From positions 1 through 64,000 of the forward strand of contig JANQJU010000030.1 of assembly GCA_028281495.1 (NCBI GenBank): a stretch of DNA of 64,000 nt. The letters run 5' to 3'. Numbering within the stretch: the first letter of the stretch is position 1; the number at the start of each line of letters is the position of its first letter. Source of the DNA: SAR324 cluster bacterium (GTDB lineage: Bacteria; SAR324; NAC60-12). Below are positions 8,116-17,658 of this stretch, piece after piece. Both the position numbers and the translations under genes were made by a program. The notes beneath the pieces were generated by a model. The model did not search any database, was not told the origin of the DNA, and worked only from the letters and a program-made list of their open reading frames with translations.

Positions 8116-10671
8116 ATGAGTGCGAACATCCTCATTGTCGGTGAAAATCCCTTCCTTAAAGTTGCACTCAAATACCACCTGCAACGTCAATATCATGTAC
8201 TCGAAACTTCCGACGGAGAGGAAGCTCTCCATAAACTGTTTTATTCTGATGGAAAAATCGATATCGCTCTTTTGGAAACCACCCTCAAACCAATGGGAGC
8301 GGATCAACTTTGCCAACAGATTCGAAAGCATCCCAAATGCTTTCATATAGGAGTGATCGTCGTTTCGGCCAATCAAATCAATGATGATCTCCTCGCTCAA
8401 AAGCTCATTCAAACCCAAGCTGATTATTATTTAAGTTTGCCCATCAAAACCTCGCTTGTTCTGGCTTACGTGCAAAATTGCTTGAGGGTCCAGGAACAAC
8501 ACAAAGCGGTTCGTTCTGTGACCGCACTTCCAATGTCAACTGGGAGTGGTGACACTCCGGTTATGCCACTTGCTCCCTTAGACCCCGCTTCTGCAGACTG
8601 GCAGAAACGTATCATGAAATTCCTCCCTTTACCCCTCATCGTGACAGATTTAGAGGGTAATGTAGTGCAATATAATACGATGCTCGAACATATCTTTCGC
8701 TTCCGTCCTTTTGGAAACAACGTGAATCTGTTACGGGAATGGCAAACCTTAGGAGAAACTCGCTTAGCAACCAAGTTGCACAACATTCTGTTGGGACATA
8801 CTGCTTTTGAACAATATCATGATTATCACTACCACGATCCCATGTTGGACAATTCTGTGGTGTTTAATATTCGAATGGTTCCGCTGCGCTCACGAGCCCA
8901 GATTGAAGGGGCTATCGTGGTCTTAGAAAATGTGTCGCGGCAATATAAATCCATGAAACGCTTGCGAAGGGCATACAAAGAAACTCAGAAAATTATGGGT
9001 ATTTCCAACATGCTTGTGGAAACTCGTGATTTTAAAAAAGTGGTGGATTCGATTTTCAAAGCTTTGCAACAATTGTTTCCATTTGAAGGCATCAATGTGT
9101 TGTTAGAAGATCAAAATGTGGAAAAATTAGTGTCCTTTCGTTTGCTGTTGCCCGAGACCTTAAACATCTCACCTACTGAACGCAAAGAATTAGTCTCTTT
9201 GAGCTATTCGTCCAAGATTCTAGATGTATTTGAGACACAAAATCTCAGCCATTTGTACACTCCAAATGTTGATCCTTCACGGTTCACAGATCCCCGTTTC
9301 AAAAGAGCATATGATTTGGCTCCAATCCGTTCCAATCTGTTGGTGCCATTGGGACAACAGGGCAATTACTTTGGGATGTTGTTCTGTTCTACCTATGACA
9401 AAGTGTTGCATCTGACAGAAGAAGACATCTTTTTGGTGAAACGGTATGTGAATCAGCTGTCTATCGCGCTCAAAAATGCCAAGTTGTATGAAGAGTTGGC
9501 TCAAGAAAAAGAACGGGTGAGTCGCACTTACCGTGATCTCTCTGAAGCAAAACGTTTCACAGATAGCATTCTCAAACACGCTTCGGTGGGGATCTTTACT
9601 CTCAATCGCAAAGGAGTTCTCACCAGTGTAAATCCTGCTTTGCGTAAGATGTTCGGATGTACGGAAAAGGATCTACGCATTGGTGCAAATTATGATCGCG
9701 TTGTCATGGAATATGAACCAGTTGAAGGGGAGATGCGAAATACCGCTTTGCGTGGTACCACCTGTGAGCGTTATAACCAGCCGTATGTGTTTCCGCTCAC
9801 TCAAAAAGATATGGTGTTGGATATGACGGTCACACCGTTGATGCATGGGGGGAGCGTAGAAGGAACTTTGCATGTGTATCAGGATGTGACAGTACGTGCT
9901 CATGCAGAAGCTGCCTTAGCAGAGGCACACATGCGTCTACAAAAAGAAATCGATGACACTGCGATGGTCCAGCGAATCTTATTGCCTTCTGTCCAGCCAT
10001 CACATCCCCATTTTGATATCTATGGTGACGTGATTCCGGCAGAACAATGCAGCGGTGATTGGTGGAGTTATATCGATTACCAAGAAGATGGAATTCTGAT
10101 TGCGGTGGGAGATGTAACGGGACATGGTGTGCCATCAGCAATGGTGACTGCAATCACAGATGGTGTCTTCACTTTTTATCGATTGGCTAAGCAACTTGTA
10201 TCGCCAGACGAAATGCTCCAATCATTAAACGATGTGATCATGAATTGTGTCCGAGGCGGGTACAACATGACAGTCTGGTTTGGATGGTTCCAATCGGCGA
10301 CTAATACCTTACTATATGCTAATGCAGGGCACAACTTCCCCTTTCATATTCAGGGGGGGAAAATTAAAGAATTGCCTAGCCGTGGTTATATCTTAGGACG
10401 TGCTCTTGCTCATGAGCGAGAGTGGGAGTTGCGTAAAGTTCATTACACGCCGGGCGATTGGTTTCTCATTTATACAGATGGTATTATCGAAAACGAAAAC
10501 AAAGAAAATGAGGAATATAGCAAACGTCGTCTCCGGCGTTTGATCAAAAAAATCTCTACTGCCAATTCCGCCCCTCAAGTTTGGCAAGATGTGGTCAATG
10601 ATGTGAATAAATTCTTAGGCTCCCAAAGTTATGGAGATGACATGTCACTGGTCGTAGTTAAAACAAGATAA
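8116..10671 (+). CDS. Pseudo-receiver/PAS/GAF/PAS sensor protein with SpoIIE-type PP2C phosphatase domain
   Basis: This is an 851-residue soluble signalling protein. Residues 1-125 look like a response-regulator receiver, but the phosphoacceptor aspartate is replaced by glutamate (ALLETTLKPMG) and the N-terminal acidic pair reads GE. A PAS domain follows at about 160-270, GAF at 300-460, a second PAS at 480-600 (ILKHASVGIFTLNRKG) and a SpoIIE/PP2C phosphatase at 640-850. The phosphatase keeps its metal-binding motifs SGDWW, GDVTGHGVPSAMV, LIYTDGIIEN and GDDMSLVVV. Such phosphatases dephosphorylate STAS-domain anti-sigma-factor antagonists in partner-switching systems. No STAS gene is nearby. 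The receiver probably cannot be switched by ordinary phosphorylation. Confidence 0.88.
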   Translation: MSANILIVGENPFLKVALKYHLQRQYHVLETSDGEEALHKLFYSDGKIDIALLETTLKPMGADQLCQQIRKHPKCFHIGVIVVSANQINDDLLAQKLIQTQADYYLSLPIKTSLVLAYVQNCLRVQEQHKAVRSVTALPMSTGSGDTPVMPLAPLDPASADWQKRIMKFLPLPLIVTDLEGNVVQYNTMLEHIFRFRPFGNNVNLLREWQTLGETRLATKLHNILLGHTAFEQYHDYHYHDPMLDNSVVFNIRMVPLRSRAQIEGAIVVLENVSRQYKSMKRLRRAYKETQKIMGISNMLVETRDFKKVVDSIFKALQQLFPFEGINVLLEDQNVEKLVSFRLLLPETLNISPTERKELVSLSYSSKILDVFETQNLSHLYTPNVDPSRFTDPRFKRAYDLAPIRSNLLVPLGQQGNYFGMLFCSTYDKVLHLTEEDIFLVKRYVNQLSIALKNAKLYEELAQEKERVSRTYRDLSEAKRFTDSILKHASVGIFTLNRKGVLTSVNPALRKMFGCTEKDLRIGANYDRVVMEYEPVEGEMRNTALRGTTCERYNQPYVFPLTQKDMVLDMTVTPLMHGGSVEGTLHVYQDVTVRAHAEAALAEAHMRLQKEIDDTAMVQRILLPSVQPSHPHFDIYGDVIPAEQCSGDWWSYIDYQEDGILIAVGDVTGHGVPSAMVTAITDGVFTFYRLAKQLVSPDEMLQSLNDVIMNCVRGGYNMTVWFGWFQSATNTLLYANAGHNFPFHIQGGKIKELPSRGYILGRALAHEREWELRKVHYTPGDWFLIYTDGIIENENKENEEYSKRRLRRLIKKISTANSAPQVWQDVVNDVNKFLGSQSYGDDMSLVVVKTR

Positions 10672-10741
10672 CCACTTGCTACAACATTCTTGATGTTTCC
10701 TAAATTTTCGCGAAAATCCCTCTAAGTATTTACCAGAAAAA

Positions 10742-12100
10742 TTAAAAAATTTTCCAAGCATTCACCAGAAAAATCATAAGCGGTGCAAACAGCAGCAAAC
10801 ATATAGAAACCTTCAGATTGTGATACCAAGCTACTATATGTGGTTTTTCCTTAATGGTTTCAGAAACCACTGCGGAAAAGGGGACAAATGGAGAACCCAC
10901 CATGCCAATCACCCAACAAGTGAGGAGGGTCAACGCAAATCCTGTGGGGGTCAGTTGAATCAATTCGGGAGATACTGTCGCTGCTAATATGGTAATAGTA
11001 ATCATCATGTGTATCCCAAAATTACTCAAAGCCCAGGTCAACAACAGAAAAATTTGGATGATGAAATATTGAGGCAATCCATTCATGGAAATAAGCAAAT
11101 CACCAATGATGGTTTTTAATGGTGTATAGGAGATCAATGTTCCTAAAAAGCTAGCAGCAATCAGAAATGGCAGCAATCCGCGGTAGTTGAAAAACAAGGA
11201 CGGATGCTCTGTCAGGTCTTTCCAATACAGCGTGATAGCGCCTACAGTCCAAGCCCAGAACATGGAATAGAAGATAATCAAGATCGCTATGTTATACATT
11301 GGATTGGAAAGTGGCATGAAACGATCACTGAGGAAGGCCAAGAAGATCAAAGCTGCAACATGGAATAATAATTCGAAGATTTTTTTAGAACTGGCAGTCT
11401 TGATTAGAGGAGGCAAACTTTGTTGAATTTCATTACGAAGTCGACGATCTGATTTGAGAAGTAGACTGGAACCGAACATCATGAACAACATCATACACAC
11501 ACCACTGAACAAGAAGTCAGAATAGGTGATGCCTGAGAAGAGAAATACCATATTGACCACCGCATCATAAGGTGAAAACACCATATATGCAGAGTAACCT
11601 GTTGTATAAATCTGGGTTAGAAATCGTTTGGGAAATGGAATGTGGTCAATCAGCCTTTGCAACGTTGGGATCGAACCAATGTTCAATGCCACGGATAAGG
11701 ATAAATGGATAATCGCTAATATAATGAGTAGAAAACTAGGTCGTGACCGTTGAGATAACACAAAGCTCTCTAATGACTCCAAATACCCTCCATGCCTGAT
11801 TGGAAAGGCAATACACGGTATGGCCACGAACAAAATCAGAATGCCTAAGGCCCGGGTCAATCCTTCCAACCAGACTGTCATCTCCAGATCATAAGCAAAC
11901 AATATGGCATGACCTAATAAAAACGAGACGACCGAGATGTACAATAGAAAGCCTCGTGTTAGTGCCAAAGCGGTGATCAAAAAGAGAGGCAATGATACAG
12001 TCAGGAGGGCTGAGAAGAGGGAGTCTCCAAAAGAAAACACTTCATTTAAAAGAATGGTGAGAAAAATAAAATATGCACTAAAGGAATAGGTTTTTGCCAT
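10742..12100 (-). CDS. Polytopic inner-membrane protein, possibly an ion-transporter-like permease
   Basis: This 452-residue protein has about eleven or twelve hydrophobic segments, beginning at SFSAYFIFLTILLNEVF, with a polar cytoplasmic loop near residues 220-240 (KSDRRLRNEIQQ). The last third has NFGIHMMITITILAAT and a helix-breaking GMVGSPFVPFSA. Two-halved permeases with helix breaks of this kind occur in the ion transporter (IT) superfamily (DctM, CitM), but I cannot assign a family with confidence. It is convergent with the phosphatase gene. A 14-bp palindrome (ATTTTCG/CGAAAAT, 10704-10717) lies between the two stops without a T-tract. Confidence 0.6.
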   Translation of the reverse strand: MAKTYSFSAYFIFLTILLNEVFSFGDSLFSALLTVSLPLFLITALALTRGFLLYISVVSFLLGHAILFAYDLEMTVWLEGLTRALGILILFVAIPCIAFPIRHGGYLESLESFVLSQRSRPSFLLIILAIIHLSLSVALNIGSIPTLQRLIDHIPFPKRFLTQIYTTGYSAYMVFSPYDAVVNMVFLFSGITYSDFLFSGVCMMLFMMFGSSLLLKSDRRLRNEIQQSLPPLIKTASSKKIFELLFHVAALIFLAFLSDRFMPLSNPMYNIAILIIFYSMFWAWTVGAITLYWKDLTEHPSLFFNYRGLLPFLIAASFLGTLISYTPLKTIIGDLLISMNGLPQYFIIQIFLLLTWALSNFGIHMMITITILAATVSPELIQLTPTGFALTLLTCWVIGMVGSPFVPFSAVVSETIKEKPHIVAWYHNLKVSICLLLFAPLMIFLVNAWKIF

Positions 12101-12191
12101 TACATTTCACAAAGGTGGTACTTTTAAGACGATCATAGGGCCGTACAAACAAGGGGGGATAAAATAGCTTTTTTGCTTATGGCTCGGTTGC

Positions 12192-14789
12192 TTAGAAATC
12201 AAACCCTGTTACATCTCGATAGAGGGCAATTCCTTCTTTAGAAAGAGGGGAATCCATAGTGAGAAAATCCGTGACTTCATCGAGTAAAAGCTCCAGGCGT
12301 TGGTCACAGTACTCCATTTCGAGAATGGATTCGAGGGTTCTCATCAAACCAGAAGGTGGGTCTGATGGAGGAGGGTAATCTTCTAGAGAGGTTTCTATAT
12401 TGATGAAATGGCGATAGAGATTCCGAATTTTTACAAGGTATTCGGTAACGGCAAGGGACTGTCCTAAGTATTTAACATTATCCATCGGCACATCTTTGGC
12501 TACGTTTGGATCTTTGCCATCCACAATGTGTTGGAACTCTTGATATAAATTTTGTGCTTTGGCATCCAAAACCTCCTGGATGTCTGATGAGGCTGCATTC
12601 ACCAACGACTGTAAGGTCTTCAAAGAACTTCCTCCTGATACCAAACCTCGCCAGTCGATGGTATCACCGACTGTGAAAGCATCAGCAAGTTGGTCGGCAA
12701 GTTGACGTTGGATACGTACATCGACGAGCCACAATCCCCATTCGATGAGTTTTCGAAACAACTGAGGTGGGATTTCTGTATCATACAACTCTTTATTGAT
12801 GCGACGTGCGCTATCTACTGTTTTGGGATGTGGTTCTGGGATCAATTTATGAAACGTTTCTAATTCTTCGGGTTGAAAAAAGAAGGGGCGGCTGCGCATA
12901 ACATCCTGAAGCACATACACCAACAATGCAGGGCGACGTAACAAGTCCAGCTCAGCGAACTTGATTTGGCTAATGGAAGATTGTTTCAAGTCGTGGATCA
13001 GAATGTATTTTTGCTTCAATTTGTCCACCCAGAAAGACCGATCCTTAACTGATTGGTTGGAACCCTGAATAAGAGGTGACTCATCTGGCAACAGCCGGAA
13101 TTCGGGTCCAAAGGTGCGCATCATTTCTTTGAGTTGAAATGCTTCGGTATCGAGTTTCAGTCCGTTCCGTACTTCAATTTTGAGTTTGCCCATCAGCATA
13201 CTAGCACTATCGCCTTTTCCTGATTGTTCTTGGCGTAGCAACAATTGAAATTTGGTTTCAAAGGATTGTTCCGTTTCAGGGAAAATCAGTTGTCGTTGTC
13301 CTAATAGCTGTAGTGCTTCCTCTCCTTCTAGACCTTTGTCCAAAATTTCTCCAAAGATTGCTGCGCCTTGTTTCAACTGTTGCTGTAAGTTTTCCAATTG
13401 CTGAACCATTTCCGATTTGGGAGCTTGTTGTGAAGCTTCTGGAGCTGGAGACAATTCTGTTATTTTCGATTGAGGTGGCGAAGCGGGTGGGGAAACTGGG
13501 GGGGATGCTGCTGCCGAAGGAGCTGGTTGCGGATTGGTTGCCTTCGATGGAGTTGGTTGCGGATTGGCTGCCTTCGTTTGTGGAGCGGGAGGAGGTTGTG
13601 CGGTGCTCGTAGCTTGGGGCAAGTGCTTACGAAGCAGCTCTCGAATTAAATCCACTGAAATAGAAGCAATCCGGTAATCGAGATCAGCTTCGTCACCGAG
13701 TAAATCTTTGTAAAATGCTTGAAGTAAAGCGTTGGATTTCATCAACGAGGACCACTGGCTTTGAATTTCAGAAGCATCTGCAATGTCTTTGGTTTTGAAA
13801 GCAATCAATCGCCCTACTTCCTTTTTAATTACATAGACTTCCAAAGTATCTAATAATTTCCCTGCGGATTGAGTGATACTGTTTTGCAGAACTACTTCTA
13901 TTTGTTTGGGGTCAATCCAGCGGTTTTGGAGAAGTCGGTCCATGATTTCCAACATGCGCATCCGTTGGTGGACTTCGTATCGAATTTCTAAGATGGATTT
14001 TTTGCGCACACCAAAAAATAATTCTTGGCTCATCAAGTCGCGGTCGTATAGCAAGTCCAGTTGACTGATGACCAATGCCTCTTTCATATATTGCTCAAAT
14101 TCATCCTCGGACTTTGTCACCAGTTCGGCATAACACAAAAAGCTCAGGCGTCCTTTGCTTACCAACTCGATCAACTCTAATCCCATTTCACCCCGCCTTC
14201 CCAAACGGTAAACTACTGGCAGAACTTTTTGTAGTGGCGCCTTCAGTTCACTTTTTTTAATAGTAGGGCCTTTGAGTTTCTTTCGGATGTCATCCATTTC
14301 ATCTAAAAATTCTTTCAGGTTCTTATGGTAGAACTGATCAAATACCCGAGCGTTGGCTTCCAATTGGTTGATTTGGGAATGCCAATAAGCTGGATCGAAT
14401 TTTTGGGCAAGCTTGACTAGGCCTTCCACATTGGGTTGATCTTGGACATTGCGGATGAAATCATTTTGGCTGAGTTGATAAAGTAAGCGATCAGCTTCCA
14501 AGGTTTGGGAAAGGGCTTTATCAAGCTGCACTTTTTGCTCGCGAAGTGATTGCAGTCGCGGGTCTTGTACTGAAGGCAATTGGGTGAGTAGGCCGTGAAT
14601 GCCTTGGGTCAGATCTGGCAGTTGAATGGAAATGCGATTGAGTTGGTCCAAATAGAAGGCTCGCATCAAATCGTTAGATAAGGACCCGAAAAATTCCCGT
14701 TGCAATACATCGACCTCATCTCCTGTCTTTGGAGTAAGGCCTTTGCTATAGCAATACCGTTCGAATAGTTTTCGAATTTCGGGATTCAT
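12192..14789 (-). CDS. Large hypothetical protein with proline-rich linker
   Basis: I do not recognise this 865-residue protein. Residues 1-390 are predicted helical and charged (QLEANARVFDQFYHKNLKEF and similar). About 390-460 is a Pro/Ala/Ser-rich linker with near-repeats of NPQPTPSKA, and 460-865 is again helical. There is no signal peptide or membrane segment. Its ATG overlaps the stop of the upstream TPR gene (ATGA), with AAGGAGG in good position, so the two products are made together and probably interact. The two-lobed helical layout with a flexible linker suggests a scaffold or adaptor. That is an inference. Confidence 0.7.
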   Translation of the reverse strand: MNPEIRKLFERYCYSKGLTPKTGDEVDVLQREFFGSLSNDLMRAFYLDQLNRISIQLPDLTQGIHGLLTQLPSVQDPRLQSLREQKVQLDKALSQTLEADRLLYQLSQNDFIRNVQDQPNVEGLVKLAQKFDPAYWHSQINQLEANARVFDQFYHKNLKEFLDEMDDIRKKLKGPTIKKSELKAPLQKVLPVVYRLGRRGEMGLELIELVSKGRLSFLCYAELVTKSEDEFEQYMKEALVISQLDLLYDRDLMSQELFFGVRKKSILEIRYEVHQRMRMLEIMDRLLQNRWIDPKQIEVVLQNSITQSAGKLLDTLEVYVIKKEVGRLIAFKTKDIADASEIQSQWSSLMKSNALLQAFYKDLLGDEADLDYRIASISVDLIRELLRKHLPQATSTAQPPPAPQTKAANPQPTPSKATNPQPAPSAAASPPVSPPASPPQSKITELSPAPEASQQAPKSEMVQQLENLQQQLKQGAAIFGEILDKGLEGEEALQLLGQRQLIFPETEQSFETKFQLLLRQEQSGKGDSASMLMGKLKIEVRNGLKLDTEAFQLKEMMRTFGPEFRLLPDESPLIQGSNQSVKDRSFWVDKLKQKYILIHDLKQSSISQIKFAELDLLRRPALLVYVLQDVMRSRPFFFQPEELETFHKLIPEPHPKTVDSARRINKELYDTEIPPQLFRKLIEWGLWLVDVRIQRQLADQLADAFTVGDTIDWRGLVSGGSSLKTLQSLVNAASSDIQEVLDAKAQNLYQEFQHIVDGKDPNVAKDVPMDNVKYLGQSLAVTEYLVKIRNLYRHFINIETSLEDYPPPSDPPSGLMRTLESILEMEYCDQRLELLLDEVTDFLTMDSPLSKEGIALYRDVTGFDF

Positions 14790-16486
14790 CCGTTCCCTCC
14801 TTCTTCGTTTTCCAGTTCGGCCATGCGTTGCTGTCGTTCAATCATTTTGTTGTAGCGGTTGGTAACATCTTCCACCATGTCGTGTTGACGGGTTTTTTTG
14901 TAAAGGGCTACTAAGCGCACCAACACGGATTGCTCTGGCTTGAGGCGCAAGGCTTCTTCATAGGACCGAATGGCTTTGTAGTTTTGATTTTTACTGGCAA
15001 ATTGTTTCGCTTCAGTAATTTTTTCGAGGCGGGATTCTTCAATCTCCTTTTCCTTTTCCAGGCGCTCGATTTCTCGCAACCGGGCAGTCATGCGTTTCAC
15101 ATTTTCGTCGTCACGCTTCAGCTTATAGGCGGAAATGATGTCTTGTACGACCTCTTTGGAAGGCTCGATTTCCAAACTCAGCTCGTAGACTTGGGCACCT
15201 CGACTGTATTTATTAGCCTGTACCAAATTGCGAGCTTGTTCTTTGAGCAGCTCATTCATTTCAGCCAAGGCTTTTTTGGTCTCGGCATGATCGGGTGCTG
15301 CATCGATCAAATGCTTGAAAGTTTGAACAGCTTTTTCGTAGTTTTCTGTCTCAAAATAGAGGCGTCCCAAGCGGTAAGTGATTTCTGTGGAAGGCGTTTC
15401 TTCATTCAGGACCTCAAATACTTTCAACGCATTTTTATGAACTCCATTTTGATAATATTTTTCTCCCAGTTCATGGAACTCATACATGTCATAATGGCCC
15501 ATCGACTTTTCAAGCAGAAGGTGGGTGTTAATGAAGTATTTCTTGGACAAAACACTTTTGCGCTGGCGCTTATACAAGATCCCCAAGTTGACATTGGCAA
15601 ATCGGCTGAAACGGTTTTTTCCCAGCAATTCAATGAGCTTTTCTTCGGCGACTGCTTCTTGATTTCGCATCGCGTAAGTAATTGCCATGAAGCATTGAAG
15701 GTTTTCATCTTTAGGAAAAGCAAAAGTGAGTCGGGTGAGAGTCCGCCATGCGATTTCTGCTTCATTGTATTGCAAACAATAGAGTGCTAAAGCCCTTAAC
15801 AAACGGAGGCTCGTAGGGGATTTCATCCCATAGAGTTTACGAATTCGGTTGAACAATTCTTCGGGTACCAATTCTACTCTTTTACGTTTCTGGCGCTTAT
15901 TCGCCTCTTCTTTGAGTTCTTGCTCTAACTTGTCTTGCCAACCTTCTCCGGTATCCTCGTTTTGGTCTTCTTCGGCGAGTTTGGCTTCTTTTTCCTCTTC
16001 AATCTCGATTTGCATATCTTTGAGTTGTTTTTCACCATCTTCGTTGTCAGCAAATTTGTACCAACTCATCACCTCAAAAGGGGAGACCGCCGAAACGGCA
16101 TTGCTATCATACAGTTCAACATTAGCCATTGCCGCAGCCATGTTGTATTCGGCAAATCGGTGATCCGCTTCGTATTTCAAGCAATGTTCATAGAGTTTCT
16201 CTGCTTGACTGATATTGCCCATCTTCCGGTAGGCATTCCCTAACATGTTGGCGAGATACCCATTGTTAGGACGATGTAGCAGCATATTTGAACCCACAGC
16301 AATGAGGCCTTCATAATCTCCTGTTTGCTCCGCCTGCTGGAATAAGCCAGTTAAAGCCCGATTGGTGATTTTGCTGTCTATCTGTAAGGCTTTGTTGAAC
16401 TCGACCATCGCGCGGTCGTACAGCTTGTTCTGCATCAACCGTTCGCCTTCGCTTAAATGGTTTTCGAGTGCGTCTCGCTCTGCCAT
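14786..16486 (-). CDS. Tetratricopeptide-repeat protein
   Basis: This is a 566-residue soluble protein built mainly of TPR helices. N-terminal repeats occur around LMQNKLYDRAMVEFNKALQI (residues 16-35), GYLANMLGNAYRKMG and AEKLYEHCLKYEAD. A charged acidic insert follows at about 155-200 (EIEEEKEAKLAEEDQNED). More repeats run to the end, including ALRLKPEQSVLVRLVALYKK. TPR arrays bind other proteins. It is the first gene of a coupled pair with the 865-residue protein (4-base overlap). No enzymatic domain is visible. Confidence 0.8.
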   Translation of the reverse strand: MAERDALENHLSEGERLMQNKLYDRAMVEFNKALQIDSKITNRALTGLFQQAEQTGDYEGLIAVGSNMLLHRPNNGYLANMLGNAYRKMGNISQAEKLYEHCLKYEADHRFAEYNMAAAMANVELYDSNAVSAVSPFEVMSWYKFADNEDGEKQLKDMQIEIEEEKEAKLAEEDQNEDTGEGWQDKLEQELKEEANKRQKRKRVELVPEELFNRIRKLYGMKSPTSLRLLRALALYCLQYNEAEIAWRTLTRLTFAFPKDENLQCFMAITYAMRNQEAVAEEKLIELLGKNRFSRFANVNLGILYKRQRKSVLSKKYFINTHLLLEKSMGHYDMYEFHELGEKYYQNGVHKNALKVFEVLNEETPSTEITYRLGRLYFETENYEKAVQTFKHLIDAAPDHAETKKALAEMNELLKEQARNLVQANKYSRGAQVYELSLEIEPSKEVVQDIISAYKLKRDDENVKRMTARLREIERLEKEKEIEESRLEKITEAKQFASKNQNYKAIRSYEEALRLKPEQSVLVRLVALYKKTRQHDMVEDVTNRYNKMIERQQRMAELENEEGGNG

Positions 16487-16842
16487 TCTCGTCCTTTGTG
16501 ATAAAGAATACGAATCAACTTTTAAGAATCAACTGGCTAAGAAACACGATAAGGGAGGGAAGAAAATGGTGTTCAGCCAGAGAACTATTGGTCTTTGAGG
16601 TGCTGCGGGACTTTGTGCAAGAAGCATTCCCCAGGATTGACTGGAGATTTTCAAACAAATTTAAAACTCACATTACCGAGGGTTTTCAGGATTATGCAAG
16701 TTTCCCAGAAAAATTTTTTGAAGGATTCAGTATCTTCAAAAAAGAATGCAGAAGAAGGAGCGTTTTATGAACATGACAATAGAGAAAGCGATCCCTTTCA
16801 ACCATGCAGTATCGTTCTATTAATCCAATCCAAAAGGATGCC
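16487..16842. other. Intergenic region between divergent genes
   Basis: This is about 355 bases between the TPR gene start and the nucleotidyltransferase start. Several short open frames cross it, but none shows recognisable protein character. It should contain the two divergent promoters. Nothing else is evident. Confidence 0.4.
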
Positions 16843-17604
16843 ATGAAAGCCATGATTTTAGCTGCCGGATTAGGCACTCGCCTTCGGCCTTTAACTGACC
16901 GTATGCCCAAAGCTTTGGTTCCTATTCATCGAGTTCCCGCTTTAGAATGGGGGATTCGACGTTTGCATCACATCGGTGTGGAATCGATTATAATCAACAC
17001 TCATTATTTGGCGGAACAAGTGGAAGCGTTTGTGAAGCAGCGTCAAGCATCAATACCCGAACTGACACTGTCTTTCGAATCTGAGATCTTGGGAACGGGA
17101 GGAGGTATATTACCCACTCAATCTTTCTGGGGTGAGCAACCGTTTCTATTGCACAATGTGGATATCTTTAGCAGTGTGGATCTATTAGCAGCCTACCAGC
17201 AGCATCAACACTATCACCAAGAACAACAAGGCTTAGCCACGTTGCTGACGCAGAATCGTGTTACGCAAACCAAGCTATTAATCGACGAAGGCAATTTTCT
17301 ATGTGGCATTCACTACTATAAAACGGGAAATTATCGTTTAGTGAGAACGCCGCAAGGAAAGTTGCAAGAACACGGTTTCACTGGAATTCATATGATTTCA
17401 CCAAAGATTTTTCCTTGGATCAAGGAGACAGGCACGTTTTCTATTATCGATTGTTACCTGAGGTTAACCGCTGAAGGGAAACCAATCCGCACTTTCGATA
17501 TTGGCAATGCCTATTGGAAAGATATCGGAACTCCCGAAAAATTAGCTGAATTGGAGCAGGATTGGCAAAATCATCCTTGCCTTCGGAAGTGCTATGAAAC
17601 CTGA
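16843..17604 (+). CDS. Sugar-1-phosphate nucleotidyltransferase
   Basis: This is a 253-residue NTP_transferase-fold enzyme that joins a sugar 1-phosphate to an NTP. The G-rich signature AAGLGTRLRPLTDRMPKAL sits right at the N-terminus, followed by EWGIRRLHHIGVESIIINTHYLAEQV. The short size and motif spacing resemble MurNAc-1-phosphate uridylyltransferase (MurU) or mannose-1-phosphate guanylyltransferase-like proteins. The sugar cannot be fixed. An upstream ATG at 16804 is in frame, but AAAAGGA at 16832-16838 lies six bases from ATG 16843, and the family begins at this methionine, so 16843 is preferred. Confidence 0.82.
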   Translation: MKAMILAAGLGTRLRPLTDRMPKALVPIHRVPALEWGIRRLHHIGVESIIINTHYLAEQVEAFVKQRQASIPELTLSFESEILGTGGGILPTQSFWGEQPFLLHNVDIFSSVDLLAAYQQHQHYHQEQQGLATLLTQNRVTQTKLLIDEGNFLCGIHYYKTGNYRLVRTPQGKLQEHGFTGIHMISPKIFPWIKETGTFSIIDCYLRLTAEGKPIRTFDIGNAYWKDIGTPEKLAELEQDWQNHPCLRKCYET

Positions 17605-17658
17605 AATAAAATAAGGGTAGATATCAGAAAAGTGGTTGAAGGAACGTTTTGTTAAAAG

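Noticed and set aside
10704..10717. Palindrome ATTTTCG/CGAAAAT between convergent genes as a bidirectional terminator
   Set aside because: A perfect palindrome without a loop or flanking T-tract does not fit a terminator. The position is suggestive but the evidence is too thin.
14930..15790. Long plus-strand open frame (286 codons) opposite the TPR gene
   Set aside because: Its composition is Phe/Leu/Cys-rich, as expected for the complement of a helical charged gene. It has no family features and no ribosome site, and the opposite strand encodes clear TPR motifs.
16595..16846. Short plus-strand open frames before the nucleotidyltransferase gene
   Set aside because: They lack family character and good ribosome sites, and the stretch reads as a divergent promoter region.
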